From the NCBI GenBank assembly GCA_025266875.1, contig JALLLT010000066.1:62001-126000 (forward strand): 64,000 nucleotides of DNA, read 5' to 3'. The position numbers were made by a program, and so were the translations under genes. Shown piece by piece: positions 13,401-25,388 of the stretch. The DNA is from Fennellomyces sp. T-0311 (taxonomy: Eukaryota; Mucoromycota; Mucoromycetes; Mucorales; Lichtheimiaceae). How positions within the stretch are numbered: position 1 is the stretch's first letter; each line of letters begins with the position of its first letter. A model generated the notes under the pieces. It searched no databases and was not told where the DNA came from. It was given only the letters and a program-made list of their open reading frames with translations.

Positions 13401-16162
13401 TGGAAGTCAGCTCGATGTAAACGGGCAAGTTGTCAACGATCGTCAATGCCTGCTGCTGAGGATCTTCGGTGCTGTCGGTAAGATGGGCTTCTAAGCAGAT
13501 ATGACCAAAGCAGGCTATGGCTCCGGAACAAATATCTGGATCGGCCGAACAAAGCAAGACCAGTAACGCGACTTCTAAACCAATTGATGCCTGCAATCGT
13601 TCACGCACATCTGAGCCATGGACAGCAATGTCTTGATGCACTCGTAAAAATTCGTTTCGTAAGGTGAGGATCCTGGCCAGCAAGTCCAGTAGTTTCTTTA
13701 AACCATCGTCGCGTTCGCGAGTGTCCAGCAGTTGCTTTGCGAGCGTAAACACGACTTGCGAAGAAATCTTCCAAAATGCTTCTATGAATCTGTTTGCCGA
13801 TCCCCAGACCATGATGTAGTCGCGTGCATGCAGCTTGATTAGACATTCTGCGGCTGCATCGCGCACAATAGGCCTTTGGTCTCGTAAGCAGTTTGTAATG
13901 GCAACCATCACGGACGCGTTTTGTTCGTATCGGTCGTCGTTATCACCCTAACAGGTGCTATGAGCCTTTCTGCATGTGTCAATGTAGATAGAAGGTGCAG
14001 CTTACCAAGATTGCCAGCTTGGGATCAGTCTGATACAGACGTAATACATCCAACACAAGCTCGCAACGCTCAGTGGATATCATCGTACGCACATCCCGTT
14101 TTGATTTTTTGTCTATGGATGGGTTGATGATGGTTTTCCTGCCCGAGGGGGTTGCAGTCTGGCTGCTTGTTTCCGATTTAGCAGGGTCGCGGCTGGTAAA
14201 GTCCAAAAATAGTCTACGCAAAGGCCCGCACAGCGAATCGTAGAGCGCAGACACGGACGGATTCCATGGCAATCGGTTTTCTTCCGCCGCGAGCGCCAAG
14301 CAGGCCTTGACCAAGCTCATCTTGAACAGGGTGGGGGCTCGATCATCGAGACAGGTCGGGAACAGGCTGTGGATAACCCCGCGAGGGTTGAGGCGGAACA
14401 TGGCGACGAGACAGTCGGCCAATAAGCAGCGATGATCAATGATGATACCCAGATTTCCCATCAGGCTGTCGGCAATCAACGGCCGTTGGATATCAAACAG
14501 CTTTTCCTTGAGCTCGTTTTCAATGTCAGGCACGATATGGCGCAGGGCAGACACGTCTGACTTCGAGACGTAGGTGGCAGCCTTGCAGATGTCGACGTAG
14601 CAGATGGCGGCCAGCTCGGCCATACGCGTTCCCTTCAAGGACTTTTTCAGGGCGCTGAGGAAGATGGTCTATTCCGTGTGGAGAATTAGAGTTCTGTGCT
14701 GGTGCTAGAATTAAAATTTACCTTTTTGTTTTGTACGCCTCGACTTTCAGACAGCGCCGACGCAAGAAGCACGTCGGGACACAGGATTAATAACATCGTT
14801 TGCAATGGCCACAGCACTGCTTTTTTCCGCGTCGTGTCGGCCAGCGAGTTGCAGATGTCAAACAGAATCTCGGGACCTCCGTCTAACCGCTTCTGACTAT
14901 GGCACAGTCGCATGAATTCGGAAGGGTACGTTTCGATCCAGTTCCAGATGGCGCGACGCAGTGTCACTGCCACAAACAGCTGAGCCGACTTTTTCAAGTG
15001 CATGAACGTCGAGCACAGTTCTACATTGCTTGCGATGTTAGCCTCTTGCCAGTTCCCTGATCCCCCTCCAAAATTACCAGTGAGAACCATGCTCAGCCGT
15101 TTTGCGTTGAGGGCCGAGCATTCCAACAAACGCATATCGGCCGTCTCTGGGTTCTCGTCCATCGTGGTCGAAAGATACAGTATCCGTGCCTTGATCTTGC
15201 TGTACATTATGTGCCAATTGCTGGCGCTGACGTAAAATACAACTCGACTGGCAGCTTTGTAGATGTCCAGCATGATATCCGTCGGCGCTCCGCCCGTTCC
15301 TGACGAATTGTACTCGGTCCGTGTCATGATATTCGCTACACCCGTCCCCACATCGCGCTCCTCGCTTGCTGCCATTTGGTGCATGAACCGTGACATGATC
15401 GCAACAATGTATTTGGCCAAGTTATCCTCAAGCGGCGGCGGGTCCTCCAGCTCCCCTGGCAACAGCAGGTCGCCATGGACATTGTTGTTGTTGCTCTCGC
15501 TGCTGTGCATCGATCCTTCGCGGCTCATTGACGCAGGCGATTGCGGAGGCTGTGAGTCGCTCGACATGGATTTACGGGACTGGCGATAGAATTGCCAGTG
15601 GTGCTGCATACACGCCGACAACATGCGCAGTAAAAAGAGCTGTGATTGCAGTACATCGTTTGGTATAAATTCGTCGTTTAATGCTAGTGGTGAAGACTAC
15701 AGCTTGTATGTGAGCCCACAATTCCGCCTGCTTCTCGCGTTACTTACTTTTGATATGTTCTCCAACACGGTGACGAGAGTACTGGTGATGGTGGGTAGTC
15801 TGTATTTAGAAAGCTCTATCAGGGCAGCAACTAAAGCGGGAAACCGGTGTTTAGCTGCACGCAAATAACAAAGCTTAATCAGGACTTACCTCTGTAAGGA
15901 TATCAGGTTACAAACATATAAAAGAGAAAGAAAGAAACAGATCAGCTTGCACATTCCGGGCAATTGCGAGCATACAAATAATAATTACGTCTGTTGGATC
16001 AGTGGATCGCTTTCCAGATAGTCCAGTGATCGTCCGTTATTACTCGGTAACTAAGGTTTTTTGCATGTCAGTCTTGCGTTTGCTCCTTTCTCGATCAAAA
16101 AAACTTGCCCTGACAGCTATTCGATTCACTAAGCCCAGAATAAGTTTGGTGTCTGCGCTCAT
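7426..16162 (-). CDS. NF1: Neurofibromin/IRA-type Ras GTPase-activating protein
   Basis: About 2,702 aa in 12 exons: 16109-16162, 15989-16050, 15890-15891, 15748-15854, 14722-15696, 14006-14668, 12130-13947, 11840-12079, 11614-11776, 10504-11558, 9352-10449 and 7426-9297. All junctions keep frame. Human neurofibromin is similar in size. Ordered parts are an N-terminal helical-repeat region, then the GAP-related domain from about residue 1363 with an LFRKTS arginine-finger segment (Arg about 1369) and the FLRFFCPALVAPE core. A Sec14-PH-like module follows from about residue 1690, then C-terminal helical repeats. It should stimulate Ras GTP hydrolysis and so restrain cAMP/MAPK signalling. Intron 1 has a GC donor, and exon 3 appears to be only 2 nt; both are discussed in the findings. 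The start ATG at 16162 is chosen because it fits fungal relatives (LVNRI then LPSNNG). Confidence 0.9.
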
Positions 16163-17780
16163 TGCTTATTGCGTATGTAATTGTTGAGAGTGAGAAGGAA
16201 CGAGAGGAGAGAGAAAGAAGAGAAAGCGATGCCGCATACGCGGTTTTGTGTGTTGTACGGTTTTTGTTTTCCAATGGAAAAAGAAAATTAAAAAAGGGAT
16301 TCACCTAAAGAAGAAGAGGAGAAGCAAAATGGTGCACACATGTAAGGAGCTGTCATTTAAAAAATCAAACAGATGATGAAGGGTTTTTTTAGCTCTTCAA
16401 TCCCTGAACGTACCTAAAGTTGAAGCCAGAGGGGATGAGGGGACGAAAGGGAGGAGGAGAGTATATAATAAAGAGAGAGAGAAGAGAAAGTTGAAACGGC
16501 CTGCCGTCGAATGCGTCGTTTGGAAATGTTGCAATCCACGTTTCTATGGGAACAAAAAAAAAAGTGGTTGCTGTTAACAAAAAGTTTCGAGGTGTATCGT
16601 CCTTTTCCTGGTGCGGAAACTCCTCGCTGGGTTCAACGAGAAGTAGCCAATAAGGAAAAGGCGATCGTAAATTAAAGGGCGGTGACACGAAAGAAGCTCT
16701 CTTACTATTCATTCCCGCAACTACGGTTGCCTATATGGCTCTATGAAAAAAGGCGCTCGAACCCCAAACACAGCGATATTATGGCCTTGTTCCTTTTACT
16801 GCTTTTCTGGGGGCTCAAAAATTGAGAGAAAATTTGTTCAGGGCCTCGCTGCCCCTTTATTTCCGTGCAGGGTTCGAGCACAGCAACACTTCAATATTAG
16901 CGTGTCTCACGTTATTCGCACTGGATTTGCAGCAAAGCACTTCTATTTTTTGTATATAAAAATAAACCGCCGCGTATTCCATCGTCCCAAGGTATATTCA
17001 TAGTATGACATAATCTTTTTGTATTCAGTTACATCCAACTTGACTGTTGCACTGAATCTTATTTTGGGAAGCATACGTGGCATTCTTTGCCATGACACTT
17101 GCAATAATTGCGATAAAAGCATGCTATGTGAAGTTTAAAAGATTGACAGCTTCTGCGGATGCTGGCCGAGGTCGAGTTACCAGTACTGGAAGGATAAGTT
17201 CACAAAGCTGAGCCTTTTTCAACGCGCCGGCGGCAGTTCCGTCTAGTAACGATGACGATACTCTCTCCAGCAGTGATAAAAATACTATATACACGCCATG
17301 AAAGAGACGAGAGATAGATTCGCCAGTTTAGGAACAGTTTGTTGATAAGCACAACCATAGAACGTGTCTTACTTTCGAAAGAAAGAAAAAATATCTTTCG
17401 TACTTTTGCCCGCGGGTACACACACACGAGACGATAACTACACAGTCAGCAACACGATGGGTTGGTTGAGTGTAACACAAGACCCGACACATCAGATCGT
17501 ACGGCCCATTGTCGATTTTTTATGTATCATATTATCCATACGGAGTAATCCTCAGCATGCTACTTTTTTTTTCAACATACGATATCTTTTGCTTCCACCG
17601 AACCATAACCCCAGGATGGAATCGTAACCGCGGCAAATTTAAAGAAAAAGCTCGAATGATAGGTTGAAAGCAAGTTTTCAAGGGCATTGGAGTGTTATTG
17701 CGGACGATAAAATGCATAAGTATGAGGGGTTTTGCGTAGAAGGAGTATTTAAGCTCTCTTTCTAAAAATACACGGACTCT
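16163..17780. other. Intergenic region between NF1-like gene and UTP14
   Basis: About 1.6 kb without a convincing gene. It holds the RasGAP promoter (minus strand) and purine-rich GA tracts near 16186-16228 and 16440-16495. A minus-strand frame at 16389-16712 is low-complexity and looks like chance. Confidence 0.6.
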
Positions 17781-20741
17781 TTATTTGAAAGGAGCATCCA
17801 ATGGATTGATCACAGTACCCAGCTTGGTAAGCACTCTCGGCTTGGTAAGTTTCTGGAATGTATCGCGTGTGTTCCATTCCTTGCCCACAGGAGCTCGAAG
17901 CGAACGTTCGTATTGCTCCATTGTTTGGAACGGATATGGGACTTGGGTGACTTCGTATTTTTCGATCTATTAAGCGCATTTGGATGAGTATACGTACTTC
18001 GATTACTTTTCAGAAGAGCAAATGTTACCTTCTTATTGCGCTTTTCATTGATAATGACATTGGCAAGTTTGGCATCCTTGCGCTTCTTGGGATCAACACC
18101 TTTGGTCGTCTTGGTAATCTTGTTCTTTCTCTTCTTCATGCCTTTACCACCCCATGTGCCCCAACCAGGTAACGTCAAATCCTCTGTCTGATCACCTTGG
18201 TCTTTTACCGTCGCAGCCTTTTCTTCCTCAAACTCTTGTGTTACGTTGTCGTTGGCGAATGCCCGGGCAACCAATTCCTTTTGAGCGAATGCAAGTTTCT
18301 TGTTGGAGGTATGGACCATGCCAGCAGCTTCGTCGTCGGAAACATCGTCATCACTGTCGAATGGGCTGGCTGCTGCCACGGCGACCTTCTTGTCGGCTGG
18401 TTTTTTGCTGTCAATGGCTTTTTTGTTGTCAATGGCTTTTTTGCTGTCAGAGGTCTTTTTGCTTTCGGCTGGCTTTTGGGAAGACTTTTTGCTGGTTAAG
18501 GTTTGTGTTAGATCGAGCTCCACTTCTTCATGTTCTTCCGCATCCTTGCGGCTCTTTTTGATCTTTTCGATATTCAGTTCTGCCTTGTTGTCGATCTTGC
18601 CCTTGGTAGTGTTGTGTTTCTTGGAAGCCTTTTTGCCCTTGACGCGCGACTCGACTTGTTGCAACCATGGACTGACACTTGTGCTATTGTCAAGCTCCGC
18701 GTCCAGTTCACTCTTCTTCTTGGTTTCCACAACGCCACTGGTTTTTGTGTTGTGTGCTGCCGAGTGAGCCACCTTCTTTATCTGGCCAGCGTCGTTCAAT
18801 TGGACAGTGGTTTTGCTGTTGCTCGAAGGTGCCTCGACCTAGTTACCTCCTGTCAGCTATCATTTACAGAAAACAGAGATTCTAAATATATACCTTGCCC
18901 TTGACATTGCCAAATGCCAATCGACCCGGGTTATTCTGTACAACCTTGCCGGCTCCAGCATCCGCAGCTTCTTGCGCTTCCGTTTCTTCATCGATCCACT
19001 CGCTCTGGAAATCCTCGACCATGCCCTTCATGGATTGCAATTTCTTCTTTTCAGCATCCTGCATGAACTTCATAGAAAGTAAGCCCTTCTTGGGTTGGGT
19101 ATCCTGGATATCTTGATCAATATCCTCTTGAAGCTTGGTAAGCTGGTCTGCAATGATATCTCGATCGTCATCGCTGTCTGAATCGTCATCGCTGCCAGAC
19201 TCGCCACCTTGAATCTTTTTCCGCAACTCTTCGCCACGACGCAGTTGATCCAAAATGGCTTCACGTGTGCCTTCATCCTGCTGGCCGCGCGCCAATGCAC
19301 GCTTCGCCCACTGGCTTGTGTTTTTGTGCTTGAGTGTCATGCGTTCCTCGGCACGTTCCATAGCTGCCTTCATTTGTTCGTCTGCGGTCATCTCATGATC
19401 GATTTCATGGCCGATACCAGCGGCCTGCAATTCTTGTTTGGCCTTTTCTTTTCGCTGCAACTTGCGATAACTCTTGCTCTTGATCTTCTTTAACCGCTTG
19501 GCCTTGATTTCGCTTCGGAACATCAATTCACGCATCATCCGCAACTCCTGACGACGCTGCTCCACTTCTTCCACCGACAGTTTGTTCAGTTGCAATGCTT
19601 CAAATTCTTCCAATTCCTTTTCCTTCATGCCGTTCGCACTGAGAGCAGCCTCGATTTGTTGTTCTAAACTGGTTTCCGCCGAAAATTTGCTTGCAAGAGC
19701 AGCACTGGAGATTTTTGTACGGGTTTTGGGTTGTTGAAGAGGAAAATGCAAATGCTCGGCTGCTCGATTCTCGTTGACAGTTGCTTCCCATCGACTCACT
19801 TCTTTGTTGGTTTCCTTGTAAGCGGCTTGACGATCGGCACGATCTTGCAATCGCTTAGCAACGGGCGCATCCAGGGCATTCTTGACAACATTTTTGCCCT
19901 TGCCATCGAGTTCCAATAAAGATTTGCGCATGGTAGTGAATGCACCTTCGTTGTCCATGGTCCCCATCAAGTCGTTCAAATCCAACTTCTTGTTTGATCC
20001 AGATCCACGCGCGATCAAGTTGAATTCGCTTTCTTCGTACACTTCAGTACGTTCCTGCTGACGTTGCCGTTTTTTAGCCAATTCAGTTTCGTCTCGTTTA
20101 CGCTTTTTGGTATCGAGTGTGTCAATGAATTTCGCATCTTCCTCCATTGCTTCGTCTTCTTCATCGGAATCCGAGGGAAGCATCGTGTCTTCTTCATCAT
20201 CGCTATCATCTCGTTGCATCAATGTCTTTACTGCGTCTTGGTGGGAAGGAGTTTCGTCATCATCCAACATGGCGGATAGGTCCATGTATCCTTCACCATC
20301 TTCCTCGTCCTCTTCTTCATCATCATCATCTTCATCTTCGGTTTCGTTCATGTCGATTTCTTTTTCAGAGTCTTCGTCCTCTGAATCGACTTTTTTGGGT
20401 TTCTTGTCCTGTGGATATGGTTAGATTCAACGGATCATCCTTAGGGGAAAAAGCCTTTTTTTCTTTACCTTGCTGGATCCCGAGAATTTGAAATGTTCGA
20501 ATCGTTCCTCGTCAGACTCGTTAAAGGCATCGTCGGAATCAATCTCTTCGTCTTCGTCCGATGCAATTGCTTCACCAGTGTATTCATAATCGTCAACGTC
20601 GTCCAAGGTATGACCCTTTCTTCTCAGCGATCGCTCGTCATCGTCAGCTTCAAAAACGTCATTGATATTGACAGATTTGTCTTTGCGACGATTCTTTTGT
20701 TCGCGATTTGCCTTTTTCCCTTTGGCTTTCTGTGCAGGCAT
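17781..20741 (-). CDS. UTP14: U3 snoRNA-associated protein Utp14
   Basis: About 927 aa in four exons: 20469-20741, 18894-20408, 18029-18838 and 17781-17966. Introns are 60, 55 and 62 bp. Utp14 belongs to the SSU processome in the nucleolus and activates the Dhr1 helicase that removes U3 snoRNA from pre-18S rRNA. Visible features are a Lys-rich N-terminus, long acidic Asp/Glu/Ser tracts, basic coiled-coil stretches, a GWGTWGGKGMK motif, and the conserved C-terminal block with VTQVPYPF, QYERSLR, GKEWNT and FQKLTKPRV. The terminal motif sits on the last small exon. It lies upstream-tandem to the hydrolase gene, with about 260 bp between them. Confidence 0.93.
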
Positions 20742-21001
20742 TTTTTCTGTAAAGGAAGAGTTACCAAAAAAAAAGTTAACAAGCCACGGTCAAATGCAAA
20801 ATGACATTGGACTTATGGCTCCGCTATTTGCGACCACGGTAGCCTACATCAGAGCAGTTGTTGCCATTGAAACGGCACGCCTCGTTAAAAGATAGAGATA
20901 CGCATTTATATTATGCATGAAGTAAAATAGTAAAGAAAGTATTACATTGAGAGATAGTTGTTAAGAAAGAGGTTAGGGGGAATGTACACAGCGCGAAAGG
21001 A

Positions 21002-22475
21002 CTACCAATTGGTACTTTTTCTTCTGCCTTGGAGCACATATTTCTTCTTTTTGGTCTCCTCAGGGACTTGCATCGCTTCACGGTTTAACATGAGTGATCG
21101 GCGCGGCAGCACACGGCCTTTCAAGAAATTACCAATGGCCGTAAAGTATCCGCTTTGCATACATGTGTCGTTATGCATTCCGTGCGGGAACTGGACCCAA
21201 TCTTTGCTAACTTTGCTATTGCATTGGTCAAATAGTCGGCGCATATGTGGTGGTGGGACCAGTTCATCGCATGCTCCTGAAAGAAACAAGACGGGTGTTT
21301 TCTGGATTCGTTTGACACTGCTTTCGGAGGCCCAGTGCTGGTGGCAAAGAAATGTGAAATGCTTTAATACCGGAAGTACATGGGGTATCAACTTTGGCTA
21401 GATAATATAGATTATGTCAGTAAAAAAAACCCCGTTTACAAGGAAACAAATGAAACGTACAACGCTCAAAAAGGTGTTTTCGACGATCAAACCTGCAAAA
21501 GCATCCTCATTACGTGCCACGAGGTCAATGGCAACAGCACCCCCGATGGATTGCCCATATGCGATCAGCAGAGTCTTTTTAAGTACAGGGTGAGCACGAA
21601 CATAATCAAGCAGTGTCTATCAATAAGGAGAATGTGTCAGTGGAAGGGTAACTTGGGAGAATAAGTTTTCTTTTTTTCCTCCTTATTTTGTAAATTACAA
21701 ACCTGTGCGTCGATACGCAAGCCCTTTTCATTGGGTTTTCCTTCGCTAAAACCATAGCTATATCCAGCCAACAAGGCGTTAAATTTCGCTTATGTAAAAT
21801 CCAAGTCCAAGTATTTACCCGCGATAGGAAAGCATTACAACATTGCAACCATGTCGTTCATGAAACACTTTGGCGATCGGTAGTCGATGGCCCTGATTAT
21901 TGTACACATTAATCGACACCGATTATTTTCTCAAAACAAATCCATCCCTACCATATTTCCAGCGTTGGCCTATATAATTTCATTACCCACATCAGATCCG
22001 TAAAACACATAAGTTTTGCTTTTTTTTGTCTCACTTGCATGAAAGTAAAGAATAGTCGGTGCTTCACTGGCGATTTTTTCGTCTTCACTGATCATCATTA
22101 TGTATGTATGCAATCGAATATGATCTCGAGTCCTTAGCCGTTCCTCCGTAAAGCATTCGATGCCGTAGTCTGATGGCTTTGCTACCTAAAGAATGCATAC
22201 ATTTAGTTGAATATATACAATCTGAGGCCTATGAGCATTACGTGTGCTCGTGAACCTTCCGGGAACGAACTTGGATAGATCAGTTCACATTGATAGAGAT
22301 ACAGCAAGGCTGCACCGGTTAAACCGGCGAGACCGCTTCCTAATGATGACAAATTGGGTATGACGACGAAAGAAGATGGTGTATTAGGCGAGGACCGAGA
22401 CGATAATGATGAAGGCGGCGATGAGATGGATGAAATAGATGATGATTCTTCTTCAAGCGGTTCTTTCTTAGACAT
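21002..22475 (-). CDS. Alpha/beta hydrolase, ABHD13/Bem46 type
   Basis: About 359 aa in seven exons: 22242-22475, 22039-22185, 21952-21969, 21819-21892, 21703-21757, 21461-21616 and 21002-21397. Frame closes only with this model. A single membrane segment near residues 45-65 suggests a membrane-tethered hydrolase. The nucleophile motif is GQSIGG (Ser about 199), the acid is in GACDELVPP (Asp about 272), and the His is near HGMHND (about 303). Bem46 proteins affect fungal polarity; the substrate is unknown. Intron 2 uses a GC donor (CAT|GCAAGT), and exon 3 is only 18 nt. The start MSKKEP was chosen; an in-frame upstream ATG at 22577 would add 34 residues. Confidence 0.85.
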
Positions 22476-23857
22476 GAGTTCTTTTGGTTTTGGCTGGTAG
22501 AGGGAGTTGTGAGTGACTGAGAAAGAAAGAGGGAAAAAAGCGCCGACGTAGGGAGAAATGGCAGCAAAATAGAGCAAGATCTACTCCGCTATATTGATAA
22601 GCCAATCCCATGCCTACTAGGTCAGAAAAAGGCAATAAACCTGTTTGGCAATTGCAATGCTTTTCTACCCATTAGCGATAAAACCTTCCCCTGACAGGAG
22701 AGTGCGATGGGTTGGTGCTGAAACCAGCCCTTCGTTTTGCCCCAGTCGCCTACGAGTTTCGCTACAGGCACTTTACGGCTATTGACTTTGATCGAATTTA
22801 AATTACAGGTTCCTGGTTTAAAACGGTCCCAGGATTAGCGCACGTACACATACACTTCCTTTCAAACAGCAAAGGCATCTACTCATTTTCCTTCCACAAC
22901 AATGTTCAATGATTTAGACGGCATGAGGCTTCTTCCGCCTCTGACATTGTGAGGTCCAATCATTTTAATTCACTCTGGTATGATCCAACAGTACGGATCT
23001 AAAACGAAAAGGAGAACAACAATTCATACATATGCATAAATAGGTGAAAACAAATTATCAGTAGCCACATCAGAATTATGTGGCGCGACCTTCCTTATGG
23101 TCTGTTGTGTTAAACGCTGATCACATGCAGCTATAGTATATATATACGCCTTACCAGAGTGGCAGAAAAATAAAGTAGATCGGCGCTAAAGCACATTAAA
23201 CCGCCTTGATACAATTGAGGAGATCAAGTAATTTTCAACATGTCACTTTGCTGGTTAGCGATATCTCTTACATCACGTCATGACGCAAACGTTACCATAT
23301 AAGGGCTGCCCTCTTGTGTAACTAGCAGCAAAAACTTTTTCCTCCAAGACTGCTTGTGTCAACAAATTGGAAGAGTCAAGCTGCATGCGAATTGTGCGGA
23401 AGACAAGATGTGGAACCACCAATGTACAAAAGATGACTAATGACACGAAGTACCAAAAAAAAACAGTGTGATAATCGCACCGTCCTTTAAACAAATGCGG
23501 TTATAACAATAGCAAACTATTCCTATTGAATCAAAATATATGCAAAGGCGCTTTGTCGTTGAATGTACGCAACTAGATACAATGAGAAACGCATACAGAC
23601 TGGGCGTCTAAGCCTTTTTTTCGGGTGTCAACCATGTTGGGATAACAGAAGAGGGCCGTTTTTTTAAAGGGCAAAGGACATGACTCATCCGACTCTGTTG
23701 ATGATTGAGCGAGAACTGTTGCTAAATATATGGTAAACAATGCACTATCCATTAAAAGAACATTCAAGCCATCGAACTTCACGCTTGTTACGGCGCATTG
23801 GTGCACCATGTGTGGAATGGATCCAGTAACTGGCTCGTTCGGCTGAAGAAGTACGTG

Positions 23858-23888
23858 CAACAACAACAACAGCAACAACAACAACAAG
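23858..23888. repeat. CAA trinucleotide tract
   Basis: A run of CAA units with one CAG, about 31 bp. It encodes polyglutamine on the plus strand and polyleucine on the minus strand if translated. Confidence 0.85.
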
Positions 23889-24566
23889 CCCGTTTGGTCA
23901 CCATGGAAACAGAGTTGCAACCTGGATACCAATGTAGAACACAATTAAAACGCATTCATGCATCTCCAGGCTAATAATCGCCTTAACAACCGGCCAAGAT
24001 CAATTTTCAAGAATGCGAAAAAGCTGAGCCCTTTCGGTAGCACGTCTTTGGCGCAACAAATAAATATAGTATACTGCATCCCAAAGTTTCCTTGTACTCC
24101 CTGTTCTACTTTTGCGACATACGGCCGGCGACCGTTCTTCCGGGTGCGACCCAGTCGGGAACCATACAAAGTACTTTTTTGAGTGTGATTTTTTTTTTTT
24201 TACTTTTGTGACCAGTATGAATTTTCTGTAGTACATGGGAAAAAAAAAAGAACAATAGGTTTTTTTCCTGGCTGGTATTGTAGGATTCATTTGCAAAGAC
24301 CATGCTCATTTGTCTCGAGTAAATGAATGACAAGAAGGCTTGCTGAGTTTGCAAAAGTAAGGCCTTTTGATCGACAGGTGCTAAAAATAGCAGTCAGCAC
24401 TAGCAGGGATGGTTTGCTGGCTTGGCTTTGGAAGCGTGTATCCATATCAGGAATAACTGCGCCAAGATAGGATTGCTACGCTCAGAACCAAACACTTTTG
24501 ATACTATGTTTACCAAGGAAAAAACAACCCGCCCAAAATAGATCCCCACCATTGTTTCATTGCCCG

Positions 24567-24576
24567 TATATAAAAG
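24567..24576 (+). promoter_or_regulatory. TATA box of the small lipidated-protein gene
   Basis: TATATAAAAG lies about 80-90 bp upstream of the ATG at 24656, a typical fungal arrangement. Confidence 0.55.
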
Positions 24577-24655
24577 GCAGGCCTTCCGTCCTGAGCAACC
24601 TCTTCTTTTCCGATCCATCTTTTCCTGTAAACATCATTCACACACACACAAAACA

Positions 24656-25069
24656 ATGGGTTGCTGCATGTCATCTGAACAGGTACAGTCATGAACATCC
24701 TTCCTCCGAGACGCACCGCTCACCATCGATGCATAGTCTAAAGTCTACGAAGTCGTTCTTGACCAGAACGGTGTGGCCCGCCGAGTGCCTGAGGGCCAAG
24801 GAACACATTTGATCTATGAATCGCAGTTCAAAGAAACCCGCATGGAACAGAAATCTGATGTACGCTATAGCAATGCATGAAAGAGAGCCCTTATATACTA
24901 ATCCCTTTGCCCACAGTACACCTTGCCATCCTCACTATCCACCTTTCCACGGAAGCCGGATACGGCATACCGCAAAGCCCCAAAGATGGTCTGGAGCCCG
25001 ACCCCACCTCGCCGTGTGGGTGTCAGTCCTATCACCGACGAAAAAGAGCCATTGGATAACAAGGCCTAA
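24656..25069 (+). CDS. Small N-terminally lipidated protein, function unknown
   Basis: Predicted 100 aa in three exons: 24656-24682, 24737-24859 and 24917-25069. Introns of 54 and 57 bp have clean GT-AG ends, and the frame closes. The start MGCCMSSEQ has Gly2 for myristoylation followed by Cys3 and Cys4 for palmitoylation, which predicts stable attachment to a membrane such as the plasma membrane or vacuole. The rest is polar, with a VYEVVLDQNGVARRVPEG strand-like segment and a basic Pro-rich C-terminal half (RKAPKMVWSPTPPRR). No family is recognised. The whole first exon is just the nine-residue lipidation signal, so it may be a membrane-anchor exon joined to a small scaffold. A good TATA box and compact gene structure argue that it is real. 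Confidence 0.65.
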
Positions 25070-25388
25070 GCTTGGTCATTTTTCGCTCCATACTTTCACA
25101 TGTATACTATCCTATACTTATACACTACCCAAAGGAGGAATGCTTTTTCTTTTTGTCACCAATGATAGCCCTTATGCTTTTCCTCCTTCCCATCCATAAC
25201 CTAGCGCGATATGTAAATAACCTCCCCCGCCCGTCCGCCCTCTTCCATTCAATGTAATTGATCATATCTGTGTAAAAACCAACATTGGTTTGTTATAAAA
25301 TATCCAGAACTTGTAAAAAGGCAGAGCAATGCTTATTTAGACTCTAAGCTAGTACAGTTGTGCACAGGGGTAAAGGTCACGCGACAAC

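Larger units (their letters stand above)
22476..24655. other. Intergenic region with a CAA tract and weak coding traces
   Basis: About 2.2 kb. No complete gene was modelled. The plus strand at about 23752-23973 reads a protein-like stretch after an AAAG acceptor-like site, with a run of about ten Gln encoded by a CAA tract. The opposite strand reads poly-Leu over the same tract. Two short minus frames (23273-23494 and 23573-23944) are not supported by any family I recognise. Confidence 0.5.

Noticed and set aside
16389..16712. Minus-strand 107-codon frame
   Set aside because: Phe/Pro/Leu-rich translation of purine-rich low-complexity DNA; no family features.
16750..16880. tRNA B-box-like sequences (GGTTCGAGC) on both strands
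   Set aside because: The flanking bases do not form a T-arm, and no acceptor or anticodon arm could be folded.
18154..18904. Several plus-strand frames of 100-155 codons
   Set aside because: They are antisense shadows of the Lys/Asp/Glu-rich Utp14 coding region, which reads as Phe/Leu/Ser on the other strand.
23573..23944. Minus-strand 124-codon frame with a poly-Leu run
   Set aside because: The Leu run is just the complement of a CAA tract, and no start context, intron or family supports it.
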